DNA of 64,000 nucleotides from JAJDZL01 sp965220665 (GTDB taxonomy: Bacteria; Pseudomonadota; Gammaproteobacteria; Arenicellales; JAJDZL01), in assembly GCA_965220665.1 (NCBI GenBank), contig CBDCQQ010000005.1, forward strand, positions 248,001-312,000, read 5' to 3'. Below the pieces are notes generated by a model. The model saw nothing but the letters and a program-made list of their open reading frames with translations, had not been told where the DNA came from and searched no databases. This document shows, piece after piece, positions 45,843 to 55,396 of the stretch (position 1 is its first letter; every line of letters starts with the position of its first letter). Made by a program: the position numbers and the translations under genes.

Positions 45843-47264
45843 CTACTTGTCAACGTTCAATTCTTCCCACATCCAAGTCATGTTGTAGGGTTCTGCACCA
45901 TTGCGCCTGGCGTTTCGATACTCATAGTTTTCCAGAGCCTTTAGCCATTCGATCACTTCGCTTCGCCCCTTTTTGGTCAATGCGGCCTTTCTCGGGGTTT
46001 TGTACCTCAGCATTGGTACAGGCTCATCAAGGACGCGTCGATAGTGATCTTCCACATGAGCATGCTGCAATTCCAAAATTTCCTCTTTCATAACTGGAAG
46101 GAAGTCGTTTGGTGAATCCAATTCTTCATCCATTGCTTTGTTCAGATCCTGGTACGAAGTCAAAGATGGTCCCGCCAGATTCCCCAAGCAGGACTCCAGA
46201 AGCATTTTTCCTCTATCCGCACGTTCTGCCGAATTGACACTCAGCACCAACTCCTTCGGACGAAGCCTGATGAAACCAAGCGCAGTGCTTCCAATTTCGC
46301 CTTTGTCAAATTTGGAGATCTTTTTCGATTCTGGCAGTTCTTCTCGATGTTGTGCGAGCCGAGTTGACGGACTCCCTAACTCGTGCCAATTCCATGTATT
46401 CCCTTCTTCCAAATTCACAAATTCTTCAACTTCATCGAGTAATGCGGCCACATCGGTTGGATCACCTCGAATTGGGAACCGTACTTCGCAAAGAATGACT
46501 TTCTCATTGTCCGTATTGTAGAGTTCTGGTAAAGGCGCCTCAGCAATTTCAACAGCCTCTGTCAGCCATGCATCAATGAGCAGGACCGCAACAGGTGCAG
46601 CTGCGCGAAAAACTTCTCGTGGCATGGATGGAATCTCTGCTGGATTTTTGTACGTTTTCCTCGCTTGCTTAATGATTCTTCTTTCAACTTCTCTTGCAAA
46701 TGTTTCTACCGAATCGACAAGTTCCTTCGATAATCGGCGGCTCAAATGCAAAACGCCACTCGTGAAATAGTGTTTTCCGCTCATGGAGACGACTCGCGCC
46801 CCTAAGCAATCCCAAATCGCCCAATCGTCTATATCCGAACCCATCTGTATGGTTAGCTTAGTGTCTTCCTGCAGCAAGTCCCGCACCTTCACAGTCCGTT
46901 CTTTAGGATTAAGTTCAACAACTTCATAAAAAGACAACGAGGAATCCAGCAACTCCCTTAAATATTGCCGGGCAACAGACGGTTCGCGCGAACCACGTCG
47001 CTTAAGGTAGTCGTTGATCACGTTCAATTCACCGTTTTCACCAAAAAAATTTGTGAAAAAATTCTCAAATATAGCGGTGTTCAGCGAAACTACGGCTTCA
47101 GGACTGAGGAGGTCTACAAGTTCATCTTCCAACATGTCAAATTCATCGAGGGTAGAATTCAAGTGTAAGAAATAGGTTTGGTACAGAAAATCTTCCCATT
47201 GAGGCTTTTCCGACCACTTCGTGAGCCTGTTCAAACACTGATCAATCTTTCTATTTGCTATCAT
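45843..47264 (-). CDS. unknown protein with a MbcA/ParS/Xre-like C-terminal segment
   Basis: A 473-residue protein not assigned to a named family. The N-terminal half is helical. The last 60 residues (DEPVPMLRYKTPRKAALTKKGR, then VIEWLKALEN) resemble the DUF2384 or SEC-C-linked terminal motif, in which 'tp-r-Al' is followed by an amphipathic helix. Only the general pattern matches, so this is tentative. No signal peptide or membrane segment. It heads the pair with the oxygenase gene. Confidence 0.6.
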   Translation of the reverse strand: MIANRKIDQCLNRLTKWSEKPQWEDFLYQTYFLHLNSTLDEFDMLEDELVDLLSPEAVVSLNTAIFENFFTNFFGENGELNVINDYLKRRGSREPSVARQYLRELLDSSLSFYEVVELNPKERTVKVRDLLQEDTKLTIQMGSDIDDWAIWDCLGARVVSMSGKHYFTSGVLHLSRRLSKELVDSVETFAREVERRIIKQARKTYKNPAEIPSMPREVFRAAAPVAVLLIDAWLTEAVEIAEAPLPELYNTDNEKVILCEVRFPIRGDPTDVAALLDEVEEFVNLEEGNTWNWHELGSPSTRLAQHREELPESKKISKFDKGEIGSTALGFIRLRPKELVLSVNSAERADRGKMLLESCLGNLAGPSLTSYQDLNKAMDEELDSPNDFLPVMKEEILELQHAHVEDHYRRVLDEPVPMLRYKTPRKAALTKKGRSEVIEWLKALENYEYRNARRNGAEPYNMTWMWEELNVDK

Positions 47265-47456
47265 TTCTCACTGCTGTATCAATATTTTCGAAAATTAGTG
47301 TCAGTCAGAAACCCCCGTTTTACGTGATTTTTCATCAACAATCGACCAACCATGCCACCGAGGGTCTGCGTCAAATATTTAAATTCTCATTATGACAAGA
47401 TTTGCAGTAAGCAATGGCGGTTAATCTGTAATGAATAATTTACATTCCACAAATTG

Positions 47457-47642
47457 ATGCCCAATGGTATGCCTATGGACCCAATCAAACTCCGCGAATC
47501 TCAACGAAACACCGTTTTGCAGCAAATCACTGAAATCCGAGATTTACGACTAGGCAACCTGTCCGCCTTTCACCGCATGTGTTGCGAACCCAATTGTCAT
47601 TGTGAATCAAGTGGTGCGCAGGTGACGCGCACCGAAATTTAA
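47457..47642 (+). pseudogene. fragment of a DUF6788-type protein
   Basis: A 61-codon frame whose middle, LQQITEIRDLRLGNLSAFHRMCCEPNCHCE, matches the N-terminal part of small DUF6788 proteins (L-G-D-L-R-x-G-S, then C-x-x-P-N-C-H-C), which are usually found next to transposase-type genes. Here it ends soon after the second cysteine pair; intact members are about twice this length. Taken as a remnant of a mobile element. Confidence 0.5.
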
Positions 47643-48018
47643 TTCAAAAACCTTCCGTGTCAACTCCTGCAACAGAAAAACTGTGTCTTGACCTCAGCAG
47701 AGGTTCGATTTACGCTGTCGCCAACCCTTTCAGGTCCAGGTTGATCGGTAAAATCGCATTGACGGAGTCAGGAAACACGCCGGATTCGATCAGGTCTACG
47801 CCTCATTCTTACAAGTCTGATGACGGAAACAACGAAATCATCGAACAAAAATCTGCCGTGTCAGTCGGGACGCATTCGCAATAATCTACTCATCAACTCG
47901 CGTTCAATGTAGAATTGTTACCACAGCGAAGTGGGAAATTGTTAGCCAATTTCGTAATAGCTTATCTGAAGTACTGCGTTGGTTGAAAAGGGACTCGCAG
48001 ACCTGATGCAGTGGAAAT

Positions 48019-48052
48019 GTGGGTCGAGAAACCGACACCCACTTTTGTTTTC
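48019..48052 (+). promoter_or_regulatory. terminator-like hairpin in the leader of the ABC transporter operon
   Basis: GTGG/GTCG (48019-48026) pairs with CGAC/CCAC (48033-48036 and 48039-48042), an 8-bp stem with a two-base bulge, followed by TTTTGTTTTC (48043-48052). It lies 69 bp upstream of the first permease gene. It is either the end of an upstream transcript or an attenuator/riboswitch-type expression platform; no known riboswitch class was recognised. Confidence 0.5.
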
Positions 48053-48120
48053 TATGTCTTCGAAAAGCTGAGACTTAAGCCGATCGGAGGCGGCTGATGA
48101 ACTGACTGGCAGATCAAGTA

Positions 48121-49143
48121 ATGCGACGATTCATAGAGCAACACACCTTTTGGTCGATTGTAATTCTACTTTTTGCAGTCATCCTTCTTTGGCTGATTTT
48201 CGCGGTGTGGCCGCAATGGCTCATTGAAATCTTCGGACGCAAGAAAACTTTCGTCAACACACTCCTCAACGGCCTCACACTTGGCGGACTCTACTTTCTG
48301 GTTGCCAGTGGATTTACACTGATATTCGGTTTGATGCGCAACGTTAATCTCGCGCACGGATCGATGTATCTGCTCGGCGCCTACATTGGTTACGAAGTTG
48401 CAGATACAACCGGTAGCTGGTTTTTGGGGTTGGCAATAGCTTTCGTAGTCGTCGCTCTGAGCGGAATGCTGATGCAAACGCTGGTGTTTCGAAGAATGGA
48501 AGGTGATGACATTCGTCAAACACTGGTCACGATTGCAATTTCGATCATTGTCGCAGACCTGATGCTTGCGATATGGACTGGTGCGACCTACCAGTTCACG
48601 CCGCCAGACTGGCTGTTCGGTGCCACACAACTGCCAGTTGTGTCCACCATTCGTTCCTCGGGTGATGCCGTTTACATCAAGTACCCCATCTACCGGCTCG
48701 CAGTCTTTTTCGTCGCCGTTGCGGTAGGCGCTACACTTTGGCTGTTTTTGAATCGTACGAAAATCGGCATGATGATTCGTGCAGGTGTCAATGATCGCGA
48801 CATGCTGTCTGCATCTGGTGTGAACGTTCAACTGGTATTTGTACTGGTTTTCGGCATTGGGGCTGGACTCGCCGGATTCGCAGGTGTTGTTGGTGGAACG
48901 GCACTTTCGATATCCCCTGGTGAAGACATCCGTTACCTGCTCGCTTCGCTGATTGTTGTGATCGTCGGCGGACTCGGTTCCGTCCCAGGTGCAGCAATAG
49001 GCGCGCTGCTTATCGGACTTGCGGAGCAGTTCGGACTGGCATACTTTCCCACATATGGCGTGGTGGTAACATTTTTGATCATGGTGATTGTTCTCGCAGT
49101 CAGACCGCAGGGCCTGATGGGAGGAAGCTGGTCAAGACAATGA
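48121..49143 (+). CDS. branched-chain-amino-acid-type ABC transporter permease (LivH type)
   Basis: A 340-residue inner-membrane permease with about eight helices. NGLTLGGLYFLVASGFTLIFGLMRNVNLAHGSMYLLGAY is the LivH-type signature, and the EAA-like loop is near MIRAGVNDRDMLSASG. The ending GGLGSVPGAAIGALLIGLAEQF is also typical. It is first in the operon and its stop overlaps the second permease start by four bases. The family also carries urea, amides and aromatic acids, so the solute is open. Confidence 0.92.
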   Translation: MRRFIEQHTFWSIVILLFAVILLWLIFAVWPQWLIEIFGRKKTFVNTLLNGLTLGGLYFLVASGFTLIFGLMRNVNLAHGSMYLLGAYIGYEVADTTGSWFLGLAIAFVVVALSGMLMQTLVFRRMEGDDIRQTLVTIAISIIVADLMLAIWTGATYQFTPPDWLFGATQLPVVSTIRSSGDAVYIKYPIYRLAVFFVAVAVGATLWLFLNRTKIGMMIRAGVNDRDMLSASGVNVQLVFVLVFGIGAGLAGFAGVVGGTALSISPGEDIRYLLASLIVVIVGGLGSVPGAAIGALLIGLAEQFGLAYFPTYGVVVTFLIMVIVLAVRPQGLMGGSWSRQ

Positions 49144-50210
49144 GCAAGCAACGTTGGTTTTCCAATTCCTTATCCGATACCGGTTTACACCCCGGAATCA
49201 TAGTCGTTGCTGTTTTCCTGATCGCTTATCCCTGGTTTACCAGCGATTTTTTCACCTTTCAGATCGGTGCGTACTCGTTAATTCTTGCCACCATTGCACT
49301 ATCGCTAATGATGCTGGCCGGGTACGGAGGAATGATCAGTCTCGCACAATTGACGGCGGCAGGACTTGCCGGATACACAGTCGCTATTCTAGGTGAAAAC
49401 AGTGTGGGCGTTATGGGGCTGGGCTGGCCCTGGTGGCTGACGGTGATCATCGCCATTTCTTTTGCAGCAATATTCAGCTCTTTCGTCGGTGCAATTTCTG
49501 TTCGTACCGAGGGCATTTACACCATCATGATCACTCTGGCGATTGCTGTAGCATTCTTCTTCTTTGTCCGGCAGAACTATGTAATCTTCAATGGATTTAC
49601 TGGCTTTGCCGGGGTGGAACCGCCAACACTATTTGGAATCTACTGGCGTAACCCAACGCCATTCTACTACCTCACCCTTGTTATCGCAGCACTGTCAATG
49701 GCGGCGGTTTTCTATATCTCGCGCTCTACATTCGGATTGAGTTTACAGGCCATACGCGACAATCCGAGGCGCATGCGGTCACTTGGCTTTAACGTTCCCT
49801 TTCATCGTATTTTTGCCTACTTTCTATCCGGCATCATTGCAGGCTCTGCCGGCGTGCTGCTGGTTTGGTTCAACGGACGCATCTCTCCCGGGTCTATTGG
49901 GGTGGATGTTGTCATTGACATCTTGGTTATTGCCGTCGTTGGTGGTCTTCGCCACCCGATCGGCCCGTTTTTAGGTGCCATTGCATTCGTGCTACTGGAA
50001 AATTTTGCGATCGATCTGATTGACCGCGAACGATTCAATACCGTCATCGGATTAGCATTTTTGCTGATTGTGCTATTTTCACCTGATGGAATGCTTGGCC
50101 TTTGGCATCGATTACGAAATAAATTTCGCACCGCCCGGGAAAACCGCCTGGCGATGAATGGCGTAAACCAGATTGACTCGCATTCACAGGAATCATTTGA
50201 TAACCCCTAA
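49140..50210 (+). CDS. branched-chain-amino-acid-type ABC transporter permease (LivM type)
   Basis: A 356-residue permease. It has the LivM markers GYGGMISLAQLTAAGLAGYTVAIL, QAIRDNPRRMRSLGFNV (cytoplasmic EAA loop) and GGLRHPIGPFLGAIAFV. About nine membrane segments. The start ATG overlaps the LivH-type stop. Confidence 0.92.
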   Translation: MSKQRWFSNSLSDTGLHPGIIVVAVFLIAYPWFTSDFFTFQIGAYSLILATIALSLMMLAGYGGMISLAQLTAAGLAGYTVAILGENSVGVMGLGWPWWLTVIIAISFAAIFSSFVGAISVRTEGIYTIMITLAIAVAFFFFVRQNYVIFNGFTGFAGVEPPTLFGIYWRNPTPFYYLTLVIAALSMAAVFYISRSTFGLSLQAIRDNPRRMRSLGFNVPFHRIFAYFLSGIIAGSAGVLLVWFNGRISPGSIGVDVVIDILVIAVVGGLRHPIGPFLGAIAFVLLENFAIDLIDRERFNTVIGLAFLLIVLFSPDGMLGLWHRLRNKFRTARENRLAMNGVNQIDSHSQESFDNP

Positions 50211-50241
50211 CTTTTTTCAATTAACTTTACGGAGATTAAAT

Positions 50242-51489
50242 ATGCTGAAAATATTGAAAAAATTTTCTCTTGTAGTCGCGTTGATTGCCTTTTCAACGGG
50301 TGCTATGGCACAAGACACCATCAAAATGGGGGCCTTGGCCACTCTGGAAGGCGCTTTTGCTGTGCTTGGTGAAGACAGCATGCGCGGCGTACAAATGGCG
50401 CTCGCAGAATTCGGAAACTCCGCCGGTGGAAAGAATATTGAACTGATCACCGGATCTTCGGATGCTTCGCCGGACAGTGCGATTCGCGCCGCTCGAAAGC
50501 TCGTCGAACAGGATGGGATACAGGTTCTGGTGGGTCCGTTGTCAGGTTCGGAGGGACTGGCCATCAAGGACTATGCCAAAACTCAGCCCAATGTAACTTT
50601 TCTGAATGGTTCATCGGCCGCACAAGACACAACTTTGCGTGAGCCGGCGGAGAACTTTTTCCGCTTCAGCACCGAAGGTGCTCAGTGGATGGCAGGACTT
50701 GGTGAGTACGCTTACAACGAAAAAGGCTACCGTACAGTTGCAGTGCTGGCAGAGGATTATTCCTTTCCGTATACGCAGGTGTTCGGGTTTCTGGAGCCAT
50801 TCTGCCGACTGGGCGGAAAGGCGCCACTCGACGCTCGATTTTGGGTACCAATTGGTAACAAAGACTACTCATCTGTCATTGCCGCGCTGCCCGATGATGT
50901 TGATGCGATATACGTTGCTCTCGGTGGAGCGGATGCGATCAACTTCTTGACCCAGTATGAGCAGGCTGGTGGAGATGCACCGCTTATCGGCGGTTCCATT
51001 ACAGTAGACCAAAGCGTTCTAGGGTCCAAGGGTCCGACTCGTAAATTCGTGGTCGGTACACCTTCAGCGGGTCCAATTTCCGATACCTGGGACAACCCAA
51101 ACTGGAATGCCTTCGTTGCTGCCTATCAGGAACAGTTTCCAGATGGTTTCCCGTCACCTTCCTTGTTCGCACATGCATACTACATCAACACGAAAGCAGC
51201 TCTGCTCGGGCTTGAAGCAGTGGGTGGAGATTTGTCCGACGGTGGTGCCGCTTTAAGGGCTGCATTGTCCGCTCTGGAGTTTGATACACCAACTGGAATG
51301 GTTAAGCTCGATGAGCGGCGTAATGCCATTGCCGATATTTTCCTGACTGAGGTCATTGAAGGTCCTGAAGGAAATTTGGTGAACAAAACCATCTCGGTTA
51401 CCAAAGGCATCAGCCAGACATTTGGTTTACCGTATGAAGAGTTCCTGAAATACGGACAAGTCAGTCGCGAAAATCCAAGTTGTGAGTAA
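50242..51489 (+). CDS. ABC transporter periplasmic substrate-binding protein
   Basis: A 415-residue type I binding protein. The start at 50242 has ACGGAG upstream and gives a clean signal peptide cleaved near GAMAQ. TIKMGALATLEGAFAVLGEDSMRGVQMALAEF is the LivJ-like N-terminal lobe; SSAAQDT and the GADAINFLTQY segments belong to the ligand cleft. The sequence resembles amide/urea or unknown-solute binders as much as leucine binders. Confidence 0.9.
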   Translation: MLKILKKFSLVVALIAFSTGAMAQDTIKMGALATLEGAFAVLGEDSMRGVQMALAEFGNSAGGKNIELITGSSDASPDSAIRAARKLVEQDGIQVLVGPLSGSEGLAIKDYAKTQPNVTFLNGSSAAQDTTLREPAENFFRFSTEGAQWMAGLGEYAYNEKGYRTVAVLAEDYSFPYTQVFGFLEPFCRLGGKAPLDARFWVPIGNKDYSSVIAALPDDVDAIYVALGGADAINFLTQYEQAGGDAPLIGGSITVDQSVLGSKGPTRKFVVGTPSAGPISDTWDNPNWNAFVAAYQEQFPDGFPSPSLFAHAYYINTKAALLGLEAVGGDLSDGGAALRAALSALEFDTPTGMVKLDERRNAIADIFLTEVIEGPEGNLVNKTISVTKGISQTFGLPYEEFLKYGQVSRENPSCE

Positions 51490-51496
51490 CGCTTAA

Positions 51497-52285
51497 ATGG
51501 CGGATTCCCGCACATCTGCATTAGAGCGTCTGCAGAGCTCCGGGCAAAATGCCCTGGAACTTGAGGCTATAAGCCGCCACTTCGGCGCGCTGGTGGCACT
51601 TGCAGACATCAACATGACCGTGAGGGCCGGAGAACGGCGCGCGGTGTTGGGTTCCAATGGTGCGGGAAAGACGACGCTGTTTAACGTCGTAACTGGAGAC
51701 TTTGCTCCGACAACCGGTCGCGTAAGGCTGTTTGGTGAGGACGTGGCGGACATGCCAAGTTTCGAGCGTGCCCGCCGCGGACTCAGACGGACTTACCAGA
51801 TATCTCTTTTGTTTGGCGGTTTGAACGTACTGGACAATGTTTTTCTGGCCTGCAGTGGAGTAAAGCGCGGCCGTTACTCACTGCTCCGGCCAGGTCAGGA
51901 AGACCTGACCATGGCGGCGGCAGAAAATTTGATCAGCGCGGTACATCTGGAATCAGAAATGCTGACTCAGGTTGCTACACTCAGCCATGGACAGCAGAGA
52001 CAGCTTGAAATAGCGCTCGCTTTGGCTGGTGCTCCAAGACTGATTCTATTTGATGAACCGGCTGCCGGACTTTCCCCAACGGAGCGTTCGGAACTGGTTG
52101 AAATTCTGCAGTCACTGCCCGAACACATCAGTTACATCATCATTGAACATGACATGGATGTCGCGTTGAGAGTGGCAGAAACAGTAACAATGCTGCATAA
52201 CGGCCGTATTTTCAAGGAAGGAACGCCTTCGGAAATAGAAAACGACCTTGAAGTTCAAGAACTGTATTTGGGACATGCGGCGTAG
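51497..52285 (+). CDS. ABC transporter ATP-binding protein (LivG type)
   Basis: A 262-residue ATPase. Walker A GSNGAGKTT is near residue 51, the signature is LSHGQQRQLEIALAL, and Walker B LILFDEPAAGLSP near residue 185. The FGGLNVLDNVFLA Q-loop region is typical of LivG. It follows the binding protein by 7 bp and overlaps the next ATPase by 11 bases. Confidence 0.92.
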   Translation: MADSRTSALERLQSSGQNALELEAISRHFGALVALADINMTVRAGERRAVLGSNGAGKTTLFNVVTGDFAPTTGRVRLFGEDVADMPSFERARRGLRRTYQISLLFGGLNVLDNVFLACSGVKRGRYSLLRPGQEDLTMAAAENLISAVHLESEMLTQVATLSHGQQRQLEIALALAGAPRLILFDEPAAGLSPTERSELVEILQSLPEHISYIIIEHDMDVALRVAETVTMLHNGRIFKEGTPSEIENDLEVQELYLGHAA

Positions 52286-54563
52286 ACTTACAAACGGACA
52301 TAGAAGAGTCACAGCTGAAAACCTGCTACAGGTGCGCAGCTTGCATGTCTATTACGGCCAATCACATGCCTTGCAAGGTGTCGACTTGTCGCTCGAAAAG
52401 GGCATACAGGCGGTAGTCGGCCGGAATGGCATGGGGAAAACGACCCTTTGCAATACGATTATGGGCCTGGTCCGGGCACACAGCGGATCAGTTACATTTC
52501 AGGGACAGGAAATCAGTGGCCTGCCAGCGTATCGCATTGCTTCGCTTGGGATAGGCTACGTACCTCAAGGCAGACGTCTTTGGCCATCCCTTTCAGTTGA
52601 TGAACACTTGCGTCTGGTTGAGTCTGGTGGGTCCTGGTCAGTTCAAAGGATTTACGACACCTTTCCACGACTCGCACAGCGTCGACGTAGCGGAGCTGGT
52701 CAACTGTCAGGTGGCGAGCAGCAGATGCTAACGATCTCACGCGCGCTGCTGCAAGACCCGGAATTACTCGTGATGGACGAGCCCACCGAAGGACTCGCTC
52801 CTGTTATCGTTGATCAGGTTGTGCAGCTCCTCACGGAACTTGCATCGGATCAGAGTGTGTCAGTGCTATTGATTGAACAGAACATTTCGGTCGCAACTGC
52901 AATCGCACAGGATGTTGCCATCATGGTCAATGGACGTATCGGCCGAATAATCCCTGCCAGCGAACTTGCTGGCGACCGAATTTTACAGGAGCGGCTACTC
53001 GGTGTCGGCCGTCACTCGCACGAAGACATTGACATCCCTGTATCGACAGAGCCATTAACATCCCAGTCGAAACCAGAATCTGACAGTCTGGTGACTGAAA
53101 CTCAGCCTATGGACACTGTTGGGAAACTTGATGACCCTGTTCCAGCAAATAAGCCAGGCTACATTCCGCCGACGCGCTGGTCAAGCGCCGTGTGGAACGA
53201 AAAGTCAAATCAAACATCGCAGCCCGACCAATCAGCCAATCAGACCCCTGCGCGACCGTTTGATGCAAAGCCCGAGCCTTTACACCGAGTCCCGATGAGT
53301 CTTTCCACCGCGGGTCAAAACCCATCCATTTACGTCGCAGGCACCTACGACACAAAAGGTGAAGAACTGAACTTCATGAGAAGGTGCATCGCAGACCACG
53401 GTCTTTCTGTTAAGTCGGTCGATCTTTCTACGTCGGGAAAAACATCAACAGCTGACATTCCACCACATGTCATCGCTGCCTATCACCCGAACGGTGCCGG
53501 AGCGATAGACCGCAACGACCGCGGATCTTCCGTTCGCGAAATGGCGGTGGCATTTGAACGTTTTATTCGACAGTGTCAGGACATTGCAGGAATCATTTCT
53601 GCCGGAGGCTCCGGGGGCACTTCACTGGTGACACCAGCCATGCGCTCACTGCCAGTTGGCGTTCCAAAAGTGATGATTTCAACCGTTGCGTCCGGTGACG
53701 TCGGAAATTACGTTGGCGCATCAGACATTATGATGATGTACTCAGTTGCTGATATCCAGGGACTCAACCGCATTTCAAAGCGGGTGCTGTCTAACGGGGC
53801 AAAAGCCATTGTGGGTATGGTTAAGGAAAGTCAGAGCGACAGTCAATCGCAGGCTACCGATACAAACAAACCGGGTCTTGCTTTAACGATGTTCGGAGTG
53901 ACAACACCGGCGGTCCAGCAGATTGTCGATCTACTGAAGGATCAGTACGACTGTCTTGTGATGCATGCAACCGGAACCGGCGGACGATCGATGGAGAAAC
54001 TCGCGGATAGCCACTTGATTGTCGCCGCCATAGATTTAACGACAACTGAAGTCTGTGACATGATGATGGGCGGTGTCTTTCCGGCGAACGAGGATCGTTT
54101 TGGCGCATTCATTCGAACTGAAATTCCATGGGTCGGCTCAGTAGGAGCATTGGATATGGTCAACTTTGGCAGGCGGGACACGGTACCAGCTCAATACAAG
54201 AACCGAACCTTCGTCGAACACAATCCTCAGGTGACGCTGATGCGAACTACTCCATCGGAAAATCGCCAAATGGGAGAGTGGATTGCAAATCGCATGAATC
54301 TCATGCAGGGGCCTGTGCGATTCATCATTCCAGAGGGCGGTGTATCAGCGCTGGATGCACCGGGTCAGCCGTTCCACGACCCCGAGGCGGATCAGGCGCT
54401 TTTTGAAGCCATTACCGGACGAGTTCGGGAAACAGCCAAACGTCGACTAATTCGCACACCCTTACATATCAATGACCCGGCCTTCGCTGAACTCGCGGTC
54501 AGAACACTGGCTGAGATCAATCCATTACCAACCGAACGAGTAGTGAACTATGGCACAATTTGA
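52275..54563 (+). CDS. fusion: LivF-type ABC ATPase plus Tm-1-like UPF0261 domain
   Basis: With the ATG at 52275 the product has 762 residues. Residues 10-240 are a complete LivF-type ATPase: Walker A GRNGMGKTT from 49, signature LSGGEQQM at 144-151, Walker B LLVMDEPTEGLAP after it. A Pro/Ser/Gln-rich linker (about 250-340) leads to a UPF0261/Tm-1-like domain beginning YVAGTYDTKGEELNF at about 352, with SAGGSGGTSLVTPAMR, STVASGDVGNYVGASDI and HATGTGGRSMEKL. In the tomato protein Tm-1 this domain is followed by a TIM barrel; here that partner is the next gene. The joining of an importer ATPase to Tm-1 is unusual. Confidence 0.88.
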   Translation: MRRRLTNGHRRVTAENLLQVRSLHVYYGQSHALQGVDLSLEKGIQAVVGRNGMGKTTLCNTIMGLVRAHSGSVTFQGQEISGLPAYRIASLGIGYVPQGRRLWPSLSVDEHLRLVESGGSWSVQRIYDTFPRLAQRRRSGAGQLSGGEQQMLTISRALLQDPELLVMDEPTEGLAPVIVDQVVQLLTELASDQSVSVLLIEQNISVATAIAQDVAIMVNGRIGRIIPASELAGDRILQERLLGVGRHSHEDIDIPVSTEPLTSQSKPESDSLVTETQPMDTVGKLDDPVPANKPGYIPPTRWSSAVWNEKSNQTSQPDQSANQTPARPFDAKPEPLHRVPMSLSTAGQNPSIYVAGTYDTKGEELNFMRRCIADHGLSVKSVDLSTSGKTSTADIPPHVIAAYHPNGAGAIDRNDRGSSVREMAVAFERFIRQCQDIAGIISAGGSGGTSLVTPAMRSLPVGVPKVMISTVASGDVGNYVGASDIMMMYSVADIQGLNRISKRVLSNGAKAIVGMVKESQSDSQSQATDTNKPGLALTMFGVTTPAVQQIVDLLKDQYDCLVMHATGTGGRSMEKLADSHLIVAAIDLTTTEVCDMMMGGVFPANEDRFGAFIRTEIPWVGSVGALDMVNFGRRDTVPAQYKNRTFVEHNPQVTLMRTTPSENRQMGEWIANRMNLMQGPVRFIIPEGGVSALDAPGQPFHDPEADQALFEAITGRVRETAKRRLIRTPLHINDPAFAELAVRTLAEINPLPTERVVNYGTI

Positions 54564-55383
54564 ACGACGGAAACTGCTGGACAAATTCCAAGACATGAAG
54601 CGTAAAGGAGTACCGATCATTGGTGGCGGTGCTGGTACGGGACTTTCGGCGAAATGTGAGGAAGAGGGTGGAATTGATTTAATTGTCATCTACAACTCCG
54701 GTCGCTACCGAATGGCCGGTCGCGGTTCCCTGTCAGGGCTCATGGCCTACGGCAATGCAAATGAAATTGTGATGGAAATGGCACATGAAGTATTACCCGT
54801 CGTTAGCGATACGCCTGTGCTGGCCGGAGTGAACGGAACCGACCCCTTTTGTGTATTCGATCATTATCTCGACCAAGTCAAGGCGGTTGGATTCGCAGGG
54901 GTTCAGAATTTTCCAACTGTAGGGCTGATTGATGGTACTTTCCGCATCAATCTTGAGGCAACCGGGATGTCTTACAGTCAGGAGATTGACGTAATTCGCC
55001 TCGCCCACGAAAAGGACATGTTGACGACACCTTATGTTTTCAACGAATCTGAAGCGCAGGCCATGGCTGAAGCAGGCGCTGACATTGTCGTCTGTCACCT
55101 GGGGTTAACTACCGGCGGATCAATTGGCGCAGCGGCCGCTTTGAAGCTTGAAGACTGTCCGGCACTGGTTGACGCCTGGGCCGAAGCGGCGCTCAAAGTG
55201 AATCCCGATGTGCTGATACTTGTACACGGCGGTCCCGTATCCATGCCGGATGACGCTGAATTCGTACTGAAGAACACGGAGAACTGTCACGGATTCTACG
55301 GTGCCTCATCTATGGAGAGGCTGCCGACTGAAATTGCCCTTACCGAACAAACCAAAGCCTTTAAGGCGATCAAATTTAACTAA
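54550..55383 (+). CDS. PEP-hydrolase-family TIM-barrel protein (Tm-1 C-terminal-half homologue)
   Basis: A 277-residue TIM barrel of the phosphoenolpyruvate-hydrolase-like family. PIIGGGAGTGLSAKCEEEGGIDLIVIYNSGR is the first strand-loop with the family's glycine run, GVNGTDPF, GFAGVQNFPTVGLIDG and VCHLGLTTGGSIGA follow, and HGGPVSMPDDA is near the end. The start overlaps the fusion gene by 14 bases. It matches the C-terminal half of plant Tm-1-type proteins. Its enzyme activity here is not established. Confidence 0.87.
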   Translation: MAQFERRKLLDKFQDMKRKGVPIIGGGAGTGLSAKCEEEGGIDLIVIYNSGRYRMAGRGSLSGLMAYGNANEIVMEMAHEVLPVVSDTPVLAGVNGTDPFCVFDHYLDQVKAVGFAGVQNFPTVGLIDGTFRINLEATGMSYSQEIDVIRLAHEKDMLTTPYVFNESEAQAMAEAGADIVVCHLGLTTGGSIGAAAALKLEDCPALVDAWAEAALKVNPDVLILVHGGPVSMPDDAEFVLKNTENCHGFYGASSMERLPTEIALTEQTKAFKAIKFN

Positions 55384-55396
55384 GAGGAATCACACC

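Larger units (their letters stand above)
47265..48120. other. degraded intergenic region upstream of the liv-type operon
   Basis: Holds the DUF6788 fragment and, from about 47900, the presumed leader of the ABC transporter operon. A GTG frame at 47657-47884 has no recognisable content. Confidence 0.5.

Noticed and set aside
47657..47884. 75-codon frame starting at GTG 47657
   Set aside because: No ribosome site, composition without hydrophobic core or known motif, and it lies in a degraded region.
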